Shown: positions 5,913-11,015 of the stretch, piece by piece
Layout of the letters: each line of letters begins with the position of its first letter
Position numbering within the stretch: position 1 is the stretch's first letter
Assembly (NCBI GenBank): GCA_002690445.1
Contig: NZER01000060.1
Span: 2,261-15,572 of the forward strand
Source: Candidatus Pacearchaeota archaeon
Lineage (GTDB): Archaea > Nanoarchaeota > Nanoarchaeia > Pacearchaeales > GW2011-AR1
DNA: 13,312 nucleotides
Direction of reading: 5' to 3'
Made by a program: the position numbers and the translations under genes
The notes under the pieces: generated by a model
The model's database searches: none
Seen by the model: the letters and a program-made list of their open reading frames with translations, nothing else
Told to the model about the DNA's origin: nothing

Positions 5913-6154
5913 GCTTTGTATTCGGCAAAGGTTTCAAACAACTGTCTATTTTCGAACCCCCCTTTAGACATTAAATAAAGTATTTTATTATCCAGCTCTT
6001 TAGTCTTTTTTAAGAGCTCTTCTTCTGTTAGTTCGCCAATTTCATATCGCCAATTTAACTCTTCTGCTTCAAAAGCCACTTTAACACTTTCCTCTCTCCA
6101 CCAATCTATGCTTTTCTTGCACATGGTTGCTTGTCTGGAAAATTCTTTGTTCAT
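5909..6154 (-). CDS. Hypothetical helical protein, 81 aa
   Basis: Unknown function. The protein appears to be a helical hairpin: a first helix around CKKSIDWWREESVKVAFEAE (residues 12-31) and a second around LTEEELLKKTKELDNKILYL (42-61), with a short C-terminal helix ending in EYKA. Amphipathic heptads suggest oligomerisation or a partner. The ATG overlaps the TGA stop of the 50-residue gene upstream (ATGA, 4 bp), and its own TGA overlaps the start of the next gene in the same manner. No independent ribosome binding site is seen. It is part of the coupled small-gene run. Confidence 0.72.
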   Translation of the reverse strand: MNKEFSRQATMCKKSIDWWREESVKVAFEAEELNWRYEIGELTEEELLKKTKELDNKILYLMSKGGFENRQLFETFAEYKA

Positions 6155-6303
6155 TTTATTTCTATTTCAAAATTTTTACTTTTGTTTATTTTTTTTAAAT
6201 ATTTCTCAGCCTCCTTCTTACCTTTCTCGGTAAACGGGAAAGCGCCTTGAAGCATTTTCGTGCCTCTTTCTCTGATTATATAGCATCTGTTTTTTTGCTT
6301 CAT
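6151..6303 (-). CDS. Small basic protein, 50 aa
   Basis: A short gene encoding a Lys-rich protein that starts MKQKNRCYIIRERGTKMLQG and continues FPFTEKGKKEAEKYLKK. The sequence has a strand followed by a helix and resembles the small DNA-interacting or modulator proteins found in phage early regions, but I cannot place it in a family. Its TGA overlaps the ATG of the next gene (ATGA). The start at 6303 is the only Met that keeps the whole sequence, and the 34 bp upstream consist of the tandem repeat with two TATAAATA boxes. No Shine-Dalgarno sequence is present. I regard it as a real gene because it exactly fills the space between the repeat and the next start. Confidence 0.65.
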   Translation of the reverse strand: MKQKNRCYIIRERGTKMLQGAFPFTEKGKKEAEKYLKKINKSKNFEIEIK

Positions 6304-6337
6304 TATATTTGACAATATTTATTTATATTTATTTATA
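6304..6337 (-). repeat. 10-bp tandem repeat with two TATAAATA boxes
   Basis: On the minus strand TATAAATAAA occurs twice in a row, starting at 6337 and 6327, followed by a degenerate third unit TATTGTCAAA (6317-6308) and TATAATG leading into the start codon of the 50-residue gene. The period is exactly 10 bp, one helical turn. TATAAATA is the core of T4-type late promoters, which need no -35 box, so this may be a promoter with repeated -10 elements. The run begins directly after the stop codon of the gene at 6338-6517. Confidence 0.55.
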
Positions 6338-6517
6338 CTAATCCTCAAGCTGTATAATTTCTACTGCAATTTCTTCTTTTTTGATAAAACCTTCTTCTTT
6401 TAGGTAGATGGCTATGTTCGCCGCTTGCTCTTCTGTTATTCTTTTCTTTTCTTCGAAAATTTGAATCTTGTACTTAGTAACTCTGACCTTTATGCCGTTT
6501 AGTTCTAAGTTCTTCAT
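6338..6517 (-). CDS. Small helical protein, 59 aa
   Basis: This short gene encodes MKNLELNGIKVRVTKYKIQI followed by FEEKKRITEEQAANIAIYLK and an acidic end (AVEIIQLED). The order strand, then amphipathic helix, then strand would suit a small dimeric phage protein; function unknown. There is no ribosome binding site, but TGTAAT lies 7 bp before the ATG (GTGTAAT at 6525-6531), the layout seen at several other genes here. It begins a new transcription unit, since an intrinsic terminator lies just upstream at 6541-6573, and it is followed at once by the TATAAATA repeat and the coupled small genes. Confidence 0.68.
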   Translation of the reverse strand: MKNLELNGIKVRVTKYKIQIFEEKKRITEEQAANIAIYLKEEGFIKKEEIAVEIIQLED

Positions 6518-6524
6518 GCAGATG

Positions 6525-6531
6525 ATTACAC
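6525..6531 (-). promoter_or_regulatory. GTGTAAT box before the gene at 6338-6517
   Basis: Minus-strand GTGTAAT, preceded by an A-run, lies 7 bp before the ATG at 6517, just downstream of a terminator. A new start of transcription is expected here. No convincing -35 is present at 15-18 bp spacing. The same heptamer precedes genes starting at 2855 (plus), 7705 and 11001. Confidence 0.4.
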
Positions 6532-6540
6532 TTTTTTAAT

Positions 6541-6573
6541 ATTAAAAGAAATACCCCCCGCCGAAGCGAGGGG
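6541..6573 (-). terminator. Intrinsic terminator with TTCG tetraloop
   Basis: On the minus strand an 8-bp GC-rich stem (CCCCTCGC with GCGGGGGG, one G-T pair; 6566-6573 and 6554-6561) encloses a TTCG tetraloop (6562-6565) and is followed by the T-rich tract TATTTCTTTT. It closes the transcription unit that ends with the ClpP-like gene. Confidence 0.8.
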
Positions 6574-6594
6574 CATTATGGTCGGTTTGGTATT

Positions 6595-6612
6595 TGGCGG
6601 CTGTTGTCGCCA
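6595..6612 (-). other. Small hairpin between ClpP-like gene and terminator
   Basis: TGGCG (6608-6612 on the minus strand) can pair with CGCCA (6595-6599) across an 8-nt loop. It begins 1 bp after the stop codon of the ClpP-like gene and lies just before the terminator hairpin, so the 3' end of this message would carry two stem-loops in series. It has no T-tract of its own and may simply protect the RNA end. Confidence 0.4.
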
Positions 6613-6613
6613 G

Positions 6614-7345
6614 TTATTTGTTTTTGGACTCTGGCATCATTCCTCTAATTTCGTCTACTAAACCGTAGCCTACACACTCATCTGCATCTATCCACCAATC
6701 TTTTCGGTCCCAATTTCTTTTTATTTTTAGTCTTGTAAGCTTTGATCTTTTAGTAAAGATGTCTAAAATTCTTCCTTCGATTCTTTTTACAAGTTTTACT
6801 TCGTCCTCTACTTCGTATGTCTTGCCAATGGCTCCAAAAGCAGCCCGGTGAATCATTAACCAGCATTGGTGTCCAATCCCCCTGTGGTCGCCCGCTTGAA
6901 GAAGGATTCCCGCCATTGACGCGGCCATCCCAAGCGATCCGGTGGTTATTTTGTGTCCGGTCAGCCTCAGGTCTTGGATAAAATCAAACAATTCAAAACC
7001 ATCAATGATGCTTCCGCCGGGAGATGAGAATACGATTTCTATATCGCACTTGGGGCTGAGTCGAGACCATTCTGTCAGCTTGGTGATGCATTTTCTAACC
7101 GAAGCTTCTCCGACGGACCCAGAAAACCTATAAAGATGATTCTCTTCGTCAATGGACAACTCTTTTTGTCTTGCTATTACGGCCTTCTCATGACTTATTT
7201 GAGCGCTATGAGCATCAAACTCTGCTTTGGCTGCTTCCGCCTCGGTTTTTCTTGCTTCTGCCTCCGTCTTGCGTGTTTCGGCGTCTTTTAGTTTCAGTTC
7301 GGCTTGGATTTCTTCTTGTGATTTTTTTTCTTTTTCTTCTGACAT
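6614..7345 (-). CDS. ClpP-like serine protease with N-terminal coiled coil
   Basis: Residues 65-235 form a ClpP/crotonase-fold protease domain. The triad is visible: Ser143 in SLGMAASMAG, His166 in LMIHRAA, and a likely Asp216 in DRKDWWIDADE, followed by YGLVDEI, a typical ClpP ending. SSPGGSIIDG (107-116) is the conserved oxyanion-loop segment. The first 60 residues are an added Ala/Glu/Lys coiled coil containing a 7-residue repeat (AETRKTE, AEARKTE, AEAAKAE). Host ClpP lacks this. Phage relatives act as prohead proteases, but no capsid gene is nearby, so a role in processing or degrading another protein is equally possible. A strong ribosome binding site (AAGGAGGA) precedes the ATG, 3 bp after the stop of the Cys-rich gene. 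A terminator follows. Confidence 0.88.
   Translation of the reverse strand: MSEEKEKKSQEEIQAELKLKDAETRKTEAEARKTEAEAAKAEFDAHSAQISHEKAVIARQKELSIDEENHLYRFSGSVGEASVRKCITKLTEWSRLSPKCDIEIVFSSPGGSIIDGFELFDFIQDLRLTGHKITTGSLGMAASMAGILLQAGDHRGIGHQCWLMIHRAAFGAIGKTYEVEDEVKLVKRIEGRILDIFTKRSKLTRLKIKRNWDRKDWWIDADECVGYGLVDEIRGMMPESKNK
7219..7282 (-). repeat. 21-bp tandem repeat in the coiled-coil coding region
   Basis: About three imperfect 21-bp units encode residues 22-42 of the ClpP-like protein: AETRKTE, AEARKTE and AEAAKAE. The DNA units share a GCTTCTGCCTC-like core on the plus strand. Repeats of this kind can change copy number and so alter coiled-coil length. Confidence 0.6.
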
Positions 7346-7348
7346 TTT

Positions 7349-7546
7349 TTAGTCCTCCTTTTTCGGTGTGCCCTTGCAGCACTGGCGGTACGCGCCCGCG
7401 CGACCTTTGCAGTGGCAATTGCAGGCGCATTTGTCTAAGTTGCATAGACCTACATCGCAAAGCCAGTGCTTTATCTTTTTCCACCACTTACCGTGGTTGG
7501 GACCTTTCTTGGTAAATTTACCAATACCTGAACTCCATGTTCCCAT
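7349..7546 (-). CDS. Cys-rich small protein with CxCxCxC, 65 aa
   Basis: The N-terminal half is basic and aromatic (GKFTKKGPNHGKWWKKIKHW). The C-terminal half holds eight cysteines: Cys30, Cys35, then Cys40-Ala-Cys42-Asn-Cys44-His-Cys46, and the pair Cys56-Cys57. Alternating Cys in CxCxCxC is typical of metal-binding peptides such as metallothioneins, although a disulphide-rich peptide is also possible. There is no signal peptide. An AGGA site precedes the ATG, which starts 9 bp after the stop of the Cys-rich lipoprotein gene; the ClpP-like gene begins 3 bp after its stop. The three genes thus form one operon. I know of no named family for it. Metal buffering or service as a protease partner or substrate are both only inference. 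Confidence 0.72.
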   Translation of the reverse strand: MGTWSSGIGKFTKKGPNHGKWWKKIKHWLCDVGLCNLDKCACNCHCKGRAGAYRQCCKGTPKKED

Positions 7547-7555
7547 TTTATTTTC

Positions 7556-7705
7556 CTATTTTTTGCATGCACAACTGCAATCGGCAACTGAGCAACTGTC
7601 GGATGAACAACAGCCTGCTTCGCAGGAACAGTCCGGGCATCCGGAATTTCCCCAGTTACAGCCAATTACAAGTAGTGCTGCACAAAGTGTGATGAATTTT
7701 TTCAT
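7556..7705 (-). CDS. Cys-rich lipoprotein, 49 aa
   Basis: A clear bacterial lipoprotein signal peptide (MKKFITLCAALLVIGC) ends in a lipobox LVIGC, so Cys16 would be lipidated and the mature part would be 34 residues, anchored in the inner or outer membrane facing the periplasm. The mature part contains ten cysteines including the lipidated one (Cys16, 23, 26, 28, 32, 33, 38, 43, 45, 47), in a CPDCSC...CC...CSVADCSCACKK pattern, with Ser, Gly and Asp between. No hydrophobic core is possible, so a metal cluster or dense disulphides must hold any fold. AGGAG lies 10 bp before the ATG. It is the first gene of the terminator-bounded cassette. The start and stop are unambiguous, although the gene is short. 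Confidence 0.75.
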   Translation of the reverse strand: MKKFITLCAALLVIGCNWGNSGCPDCSCEAGCCSSDSCSVADCSCACKK

Positions 7706-7728
7706 AATTACTTTTCTCCTTTCTATAT

Positions 7729-7735
7729 ATTACAC
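7729..7735 (-). promoter_or_regulatory. GTGTAAT box before the Cys-rich operon
   Basis: Minus-strand AAAAAGTGTAATATATAG lies 23 bp before the ATG at 7705, between the terminator at 7755-7784 and the AGGAG site. A promoter is needed here because the upstream gene is terminated. TTGACT lies upstream, but too close (7 bp) to act as a standard -35. Unlike the other GTGTAAT sites it leaves a leader with a ribosome binding site. Confidence 0.4.
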
Positions 7736-7754
7736 TTTTTAAGTCAATTAGTAC

Positions 7755-7784
7755 AAAAAAAGCGCGACACCTTCGTGTCACGCT
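7755..7784 (-). terminator. Intrinsic terminator after the secreted protease gene
   Basis: On the minus strand AGCGTGACAC (7775-7784) pairs with GTGTCGCGCT (7761-7770) around a GAAG loop, with one G-T pair, and is followed by a run of seven T. A T-run on the opposite strand beyond the other arm would let it work weakly in both directions, but the G-T pair becomes a C-A mismatch in that orientation. It lies 21 bp downstream of the protease stop. Confidence 0.82.
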
Positions 7785-7805
7785 CGTTTTTTTTGATTTA
7801 TTTGT

Positions 7806-8741
7806 TTATTTTTCCTTTATTAATATAATTTTCGGATAAGTTACTCTAAGCATGAAGGGGAACATTTTCTTTGCCGCTTCTTTCTCAGCATCTACTACCT
7901 CTTCTTTCTCTTTTGGAGTTGTCTCTACTGGTATCTTTTTTATTTCGTCCTCTGTTGGCATTTTTACATTTTTGTCTAAGGCCCACATGATTTTATGTTT
8001 TTCACAATAGTCAACCATCCTGCGCACAGGCACGATAAGGTTGAATCCCTCTCCCGCTCCCCTTACGAGCATACCTACGTATTTTGGGTTTTCTTCTTTT
8101 AAATAAACCCCGCCCCCGCTACTTCCGGGGAAGGCGACACACGTTGTTTGGTCAAATATGTGTTTATTTAATTGCTTTAAAATTCTACCATGCTGAGAAT
8201 AAATCCCGTCTGTCATGGAATTCGCACCCATTTGGCCAAGTAGAGAACCCACGTGTAGGAGGTCTGTGCCTAAAGCTGGAATTTTTTCTTCAAGATAAAA
8301 GGTTACACTATCTGTCACAAAGTTAAGTTTACGAACACGAAGCAATGCAAGATCGTGGCCCTTTTCACTCTCAGAATACTTTAATACTTCCGCATCCATC
8401 TGAAGCCGCCCCACGGTTCGACCATTTTGCCGAATTTCTTTAATAACCACAGGATCTTTGAATTCTACCAAGGTTTTTGGTGTTCCTCGAACCAAAACTT
8501 TTCTTTCGGTCCTTAGGTTATCTATAACGTGAGCGGCGGTCCAAATAAAATTGACCAAGTCCCCATTAGAGTCCTTCCTAGAGAAGATCACCCCCGAGCC
8601 CTCGCCCGCGCTAAATGCGCCTTCTGATCTGATCGTAACAGATACATTTTGAAGATGTTCTGCGGCAGACCGTTTCTTTTCACCAGCATACGAAGAAAAA
8701 GTAAGGGTGAAACCTAGTATGAGTATAGCTAGCTTTTTCAT
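7806..8741 (-). CDS. Secreted trypsin-like (HtrA-type) serine protease
   Basis: The protein starts with a Sec signal peptide (MKKLAILILGFTLTFSSYA, cleavage expected after Ala19). A chymotrypsin-fold domain follows: GEGSGVIFS (46-54), the catalytic His71 in WTAAHVI, Asp130 in GHDLALLRV and Ser208 in PGSSGGGVY, all in the order of the S1C family. No PDZ domain follows, unlike DegP/DegS; residues 255-311 are a polar, Lys/Glu-rich tail (EDEIKKIPVETTPKEKEEVV) ending in a hydrophobic strand. It should act in the periplasm or outside the cell, unusual for a phage accessory gene. Possible roles are cutting envelope or competitor phage receptor proteins, or processing a co-encoded protein. A small stem (TCCTA-AAA-TAGGA) covers the AGGA site before its ATG. 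Its message ends at the terminator at 7755-7784. Confidence 0.88.
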   Translation of the reverse strand: MKKLAILILGFTLTFSSYAGEKKRSAAEHLQNVSVTIRSEGAFSAGEGSGVIFSRKDSNGDLVNFIWTAAHVIDNLRTERKVLVRGTPKTLVEFKDPVVIKEIRQNGRTVGRLQMDAEVLKYSESEKGHDLALLRVRKLNFVTDSVTFYLEEKIPALGTDLLHVGSLLGQMGANSMTDGIYSQHGRILKQLNKHIFDQTTCVAFPGSSGGGVYLKEENPKYVGMLVRGAGEGFNLIVPVRRMVDYCEKHKIMWALDKNVKMPTEDEIKKIPVETTPKEKEEVVDAEKEAAKKMFPFMLRVTYPKIILIKEK

Positions 8742-8788
8742 ATTATCCTATTTTAGGAAGCCGGCTTTATTTTTACAAATTTTATTTT

Positions 8789-9640
8789 TTAGACTACCGC
8801 TCTGCCTTTCTGGTTTTTCCAGTCTTTTTCTGGTCTATCTATTTCGTTATTTCTTTTAATGCTTGCCGCTAGTACACTTGCACCCTCATTGCCAATCCCT
8901 ATTTTAGAAAATTGTTTTTGAAGCGCTGCGGTGTCTTTGGGGAAACAGGTTCCACCAAACCCGCGCTTTCCGTCTGGCCCCGGAACTTGGGTGTGAGATT
9001 TGTTAATTCTTTCGTCTAAAACCACCATATCTTTCACGCGTTCATAATCAAGGTCTAGCGCTGTACAAAAATCATGAATTTCATTAAAAAAGGAGACCTT
9101 AACTGCTAAAAAACAATTTCTGGTATATTTCACCAACTCTGCTTCCTCTGTGGTCATAAAGTTCATTCTTGGTTTGTTATAAAGAATGTTACTATCATAG
9201 GCGGATTTAAAAACAGACCATAATTCGTCTCTTATTCGATCATTTCTATCATTTGTTCCTAATATCCAGTCGGTTTGATTGAGGAAGTCTTTCTTCCAGT
9301 TTTTTTCAGTTAAAAACTCAGGCATGAACATGGTGCCGAGCCTCTTTGATGTTCCCACGGGAACTGTTGATTTTATTATTATCCTTTCCGAATCGAAACC
9401 ATGGTCTATTAGCTCAATAACAATCTTGTCTACTTGCACTGTGTTTGCGCTTCCATCTAAATCCATTGGCGTCGGAACACATACAAATATAAAATCACAA
9501 CAAGTCAAATCTTTTAGCTCTAAATCATAATGACTACATTTATGTGGATCCAAGTCGTAAACAAATAATTCAGTGCTATCACCTAGGAGGGCTGTTGCTC
9601 CCCCCACAAACCCATTTCCTACTATGCCAATCGTTTTCAT
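8789..9640 (-). CDS. Short UDP-glucose/GDP-mannose dehydrogenase family protein
   Basis: This belongs to the family that oxidises UDP-sugars twice to uronic acids with NAD. Visible are the Rossmann loop GNGFVG (8-13), FVCVPTP (52-58), KSTVPVG (90-96), PEFL (107-110), the middle-domain helix AELVKYTRNCFLAVKVSFFN (167-186) with Lys171, and the catalytic GFGGTCFPKD (227-236) with Cys232, Lys235 and Asp236. With only 283 aa it stops soon after the catalytic segment and lacks the C-terminal UDP-binding domain of cellular enzymes (about 390-450 aa). The NAD-binding and middle domains look intact, so it may use another partner or substrate. GGAG lies 5 bp before the ATG, which is 1 bp past the preceding stop. 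It pairs logically with the epimerase at 1422-2339. Confidence 0.9.
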   Translation of the reverse strand: MKTIGIVGNGFVGGATALLGDSTELFVYDLDPHKCSHYDLELKDLTCCDFIFVCVPTPMDLDGSANTVQVDKIVIELIDHGFDSERIIIKSTVPVGTSKRLGTMFMPEFLTEKNWKKDFLNQTDWILGTNDRNDRIRDELWSVFKSAYDSNILYNKPRMNFMTTEEAELVKYTRNCFLAVKVSFFNEIHDFCTALDLDYERVKDMVVLDERINKSHTQVPGPDGKRGFGGTCFPKDTAALQKQFSKIGIGNEGASVLAASIKRNNEIDRPEKDWKNQKGRAVV

Positions 9641-9641
9641 G

Positions 9642-9821
9642 TTATCTCCATATGTCGGGATTCTCTTCCCTTTTCCTTCTCATGTATTCCCTTTTTTGTT
9701 TTCTTCTTTTTTCGGGGTCTTTTTTATCATACGTGTTCCTTGCTTTTTTTAAAGCCTTTTTTCCTTTTCCTGTTTCGAGGTATCTTTTCTGGGATGAGTA
9801 TTTATTTTTGTCTTTTTTCAT
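9642..9821 (-). CDS. Small Lys/Arg-rich protein, 59 aa
   Basis: A very basic protein (MKKDKNKYSSQKRYLETGKG, then KKALKKARNTYDKKDPEKRR) ending REENPDIWR. It has the composition of a small nucleic-acid-binding or scaffold-type protein, likely mostly helical, and no recognised motif. An in-frame ATG at 9836 would add MGGRY; I prefer the ATG at 9821 because GGTGG lies 5 bp before it, the same layout as before the glycosyltransferase start at 10740. It ends 1 bp before the UDP-sugar dehydrogenase gene and supplies that gene's GGAG site in its last codons. The 70 or so bp upstream of it (9837-9906) are AT-rich and show no clear hairpin; a weak TATAAA lies about 45 bp before the start. Confidence 0.65.
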   Translation of the reverse strand: MKKDKNKYSSQKRYLETGKGKKALKKARNTYDKKDPEKRRKQKREYMRRKREENPDIWR

Positions 9822-9906
9822 ATATCGTCCACCCATGGGCTATTTTTTTCGTTTCGGTTTAAAATCTGTTTTTTTTATATTCGTTTTGAGTTATCAAAAT
9901 AAAAAA

Positions 9907-10740
9907 TCATCTTACCCAGTTGACTCCGACCCAGATCTTAGACCCGTCTGGATAAGCTGCTCCCGTGTCCCCCATCAACGCCGGTGGAAGACCCGTGTCC
10001 GAGAAGAACAAGGAAAATTGCTTTCGTGTCGTAACATTAGAAAGAGATTGTCTATTTAGGAAAAAATTTGACGAAGGGTTTATTTCTTCTCCTGTTTTAA
10101 CCGCCCAATACCTACAGTTGTCAGCGTTCTTCATTGCGGTTATTATTTTTAGGGGCTGCCAAGCTTGGTAGCTAGATTTAAGTGCATCAATGATTTTATT
10201 CTCTGCTCGTTCATCATCTCCATGCCAGTGAAAATGCCCTTTTCCTTCTACAATAAAAGGCTGCCAGCTTATTTTGTTTAAAAGAAATTCTGAATATATA
10301 CGCCCCGCACCAATGGAGTCGTTCTTTCTAGATGGTACTGTATTGGAATACCCCTCCCAATAGTGAATCTGGTTACTTCCTGTGTCTACTAAATGAAAAT
10401 CTTTGAGCCCCACGTAATGAGTACCACGCTTGACGTGGTCTAACGCCCACTCAAAGTAATTTTGCGTAATAAAATCGTCACTCCCGATAAGGGTTACGGC
10501 GTCAGGATTAAATTGCTTGCAGTATAAAAAGCCTTCGTCATATTTTCTATCAAGAGGTTCGTTACCTCTGTTAATGTATGTCAGTCCTCTGGCTAATCTT
10601 TCTGATTTTTTTCCTTCGCTGCCGACAACTACGATCATATACTCTGTGCGAGAATCATCAAACTGATAATAATAATTTAATAAATGATTCGTAAGCCAAT
10701 CTCTTCCCCAGATCGGTATAATTATGCATAGTTTTCTCAT
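9907..10740 (-). CDS. GT2-type glycosyltransferase, 277 aa
   Basis: The N-terminus KLCIIIPIWGRDWLTNHLLN is the first strand and helix of a GT-A fold, and residues 81-90 (AVTLIGSDDF) carry the aspartate pair where GT2 enzymes bind nucleotide-sugar and metal. RKYDEGFLYCKQFNPDA (65-81) fits the helix before that strand, and HFHWHGDDERAENKI (169-183) may provide acceptor contacts. The last 30 residues (TGLPPALMGDTGAAYPDG, ending GVNWVR) do not look like a GT core and resemble a short tail-type extension. I chose the ATG at 10740, which overlaps the TGA of the 28-residue zinc-ribbon gene (ATGA) and has GGTGG 5 bp upstream, over an in-frame ATG at 10758 that lies within that gene. Confidence 0.85.
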   Translation of the reverse strand: MRKLCIIIPIWGRDWLTNHLLNYYYQFDDSRTEYMIVVVGSEGKKSERLARGLTYINRGNEPLDRKYDEGFLYCKQFNPDAVTLIGSDDFITQNYFEWALDHVKRGTHYVGLKDFHLVDTGSNQIHYWEGYSNTVPSRKNDSIGAGRIYSEFLLNKISWQPFIVEGKGHFHWHGDDERAENKIIDALKSSYQAWQPLKIITAMKNADNCRYWAVKTGEEINPSSNFFLNRQSLSNVTTRKQFSLFFSDTGLPPALMGDTGAAYPDGSKIWVGVNWVR

Positions 10741-10823
10741 TTTATCCACCAAGCGCATCTAGGGCACTGGAATTTGGTTTCCACAAAATAGTAGCCGCAT
10801 TTAGGACACTTTTTAACCTTCAA
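10737..10823 (-). CDS. Mini zinc-ribbon protein, 28 aa
   Basis: A very short frame between two genes encodes MKVKKCPKCGYYFVETKFQC followed by PRCAWWIK. Two CPxC knuckles, Cys6/Cys9 and Cys20/Cys23, are spaced by ten residues, the spacing of a classic zinc ribbon. The frame starts with TTG at 10823, overlapping the end of the 62-residue gene by 11 bp, and its TGA overlaps the ATG of the glycosyltransferase (ATGA). These overlaps on both sides and the intact Cys pairs argue that it is translated. No other start in frame is possible without hitting upstream coding. It could bind nucleic acid or act as a partner of the glycosyltransferase; function unknown. Confidence 0.6.
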   Translation of the reverse strand: MKVKKCPKCGYYFVETKFQCPRCAWWIK

Positions 10824-11001
10824 GTTCGTCTTCAAAGTCTTTAAGCTCGGTTAGTCTGTGTTCCACTACTTTCGTGGGGTATACTACCACCTTCGTGTTG
10901 TAAAGCAACTGATATTTTTCAGCATCACCTTTATTTTTAAGAAAAGCGAGAGTGTGCCACTGTAAATTATTCGATTGCTGTTTAACTTCATAAATTTTCA
11001 T
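10813..11001 (-). CDS. Hypothetical protein, 62 aa
   Basis: A small protein beginning MKIYEVKQQSNNLQWHTLAF and ending in an acidic tail (LTELKDFEDELEG). The order strand, strand, helix (KGDAEKYQLLY), strand suggests a compact alpha/beta fold like many small phage proteins, but no family is recognised. There is no ribosome binding site; GTGTAAT (11009-11015) lies 7 bp upstream of the ATG, although this overlaps the stop codon of the gene before it. The gene starts 8 bp after that stop and overlaps the zinc-ribbon gene by 11 bp. It is probably co-transcribed with its neighbours. Confidence 0.7.
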   Translation of the reverse strand: MKIYEVKQQSNNLQWHTLAFLKNKGDAEKYQLLYNTKVVVYPTKVVEHRLTELKDFEDELEG

Positions 11002-11008
11002 ACAATCT

Positions 11009-11015
11009 ATTACAC
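11009..11015 (-). promoter_or_regulatory. GTGTAAT box before the 62-residue gene
   Basis: Minus-strand CAAAGTGTAAT lies 7 bp before the ATG at 11001. Part of it is the last sense codon (GTG) and stop codon (TAA) of the upstream gene, so chance is a serious alternative. No clear -35 is seen. Confidence 0.28.

Noticed and set aside
7471..7665. Minus-strand 64-residue frame overlapping the Cys-rich lipoprotein gene
   Set aside because: It is out of frame with the lipoprotein, which has a proper signal peptide, lipobox and AGGAG site; the alternative has none of these.
7171..7742. Long plus-strand frames opposite the Cys-rich genes and ClpP-like gene
   Set aside because: They are antisense to genes with clear motifs, signal peptides and ribosome binding sites, and their own sequences are low-complexity Leu/Pro/Phe shadows.
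9544..10059. Plus-strand 171-residue frame
   Set aside because: Antisense to three minus-strand genes; Phe/Leu/Ser-rich composition typical of the reverse strand of Lys-rich coding DNA.
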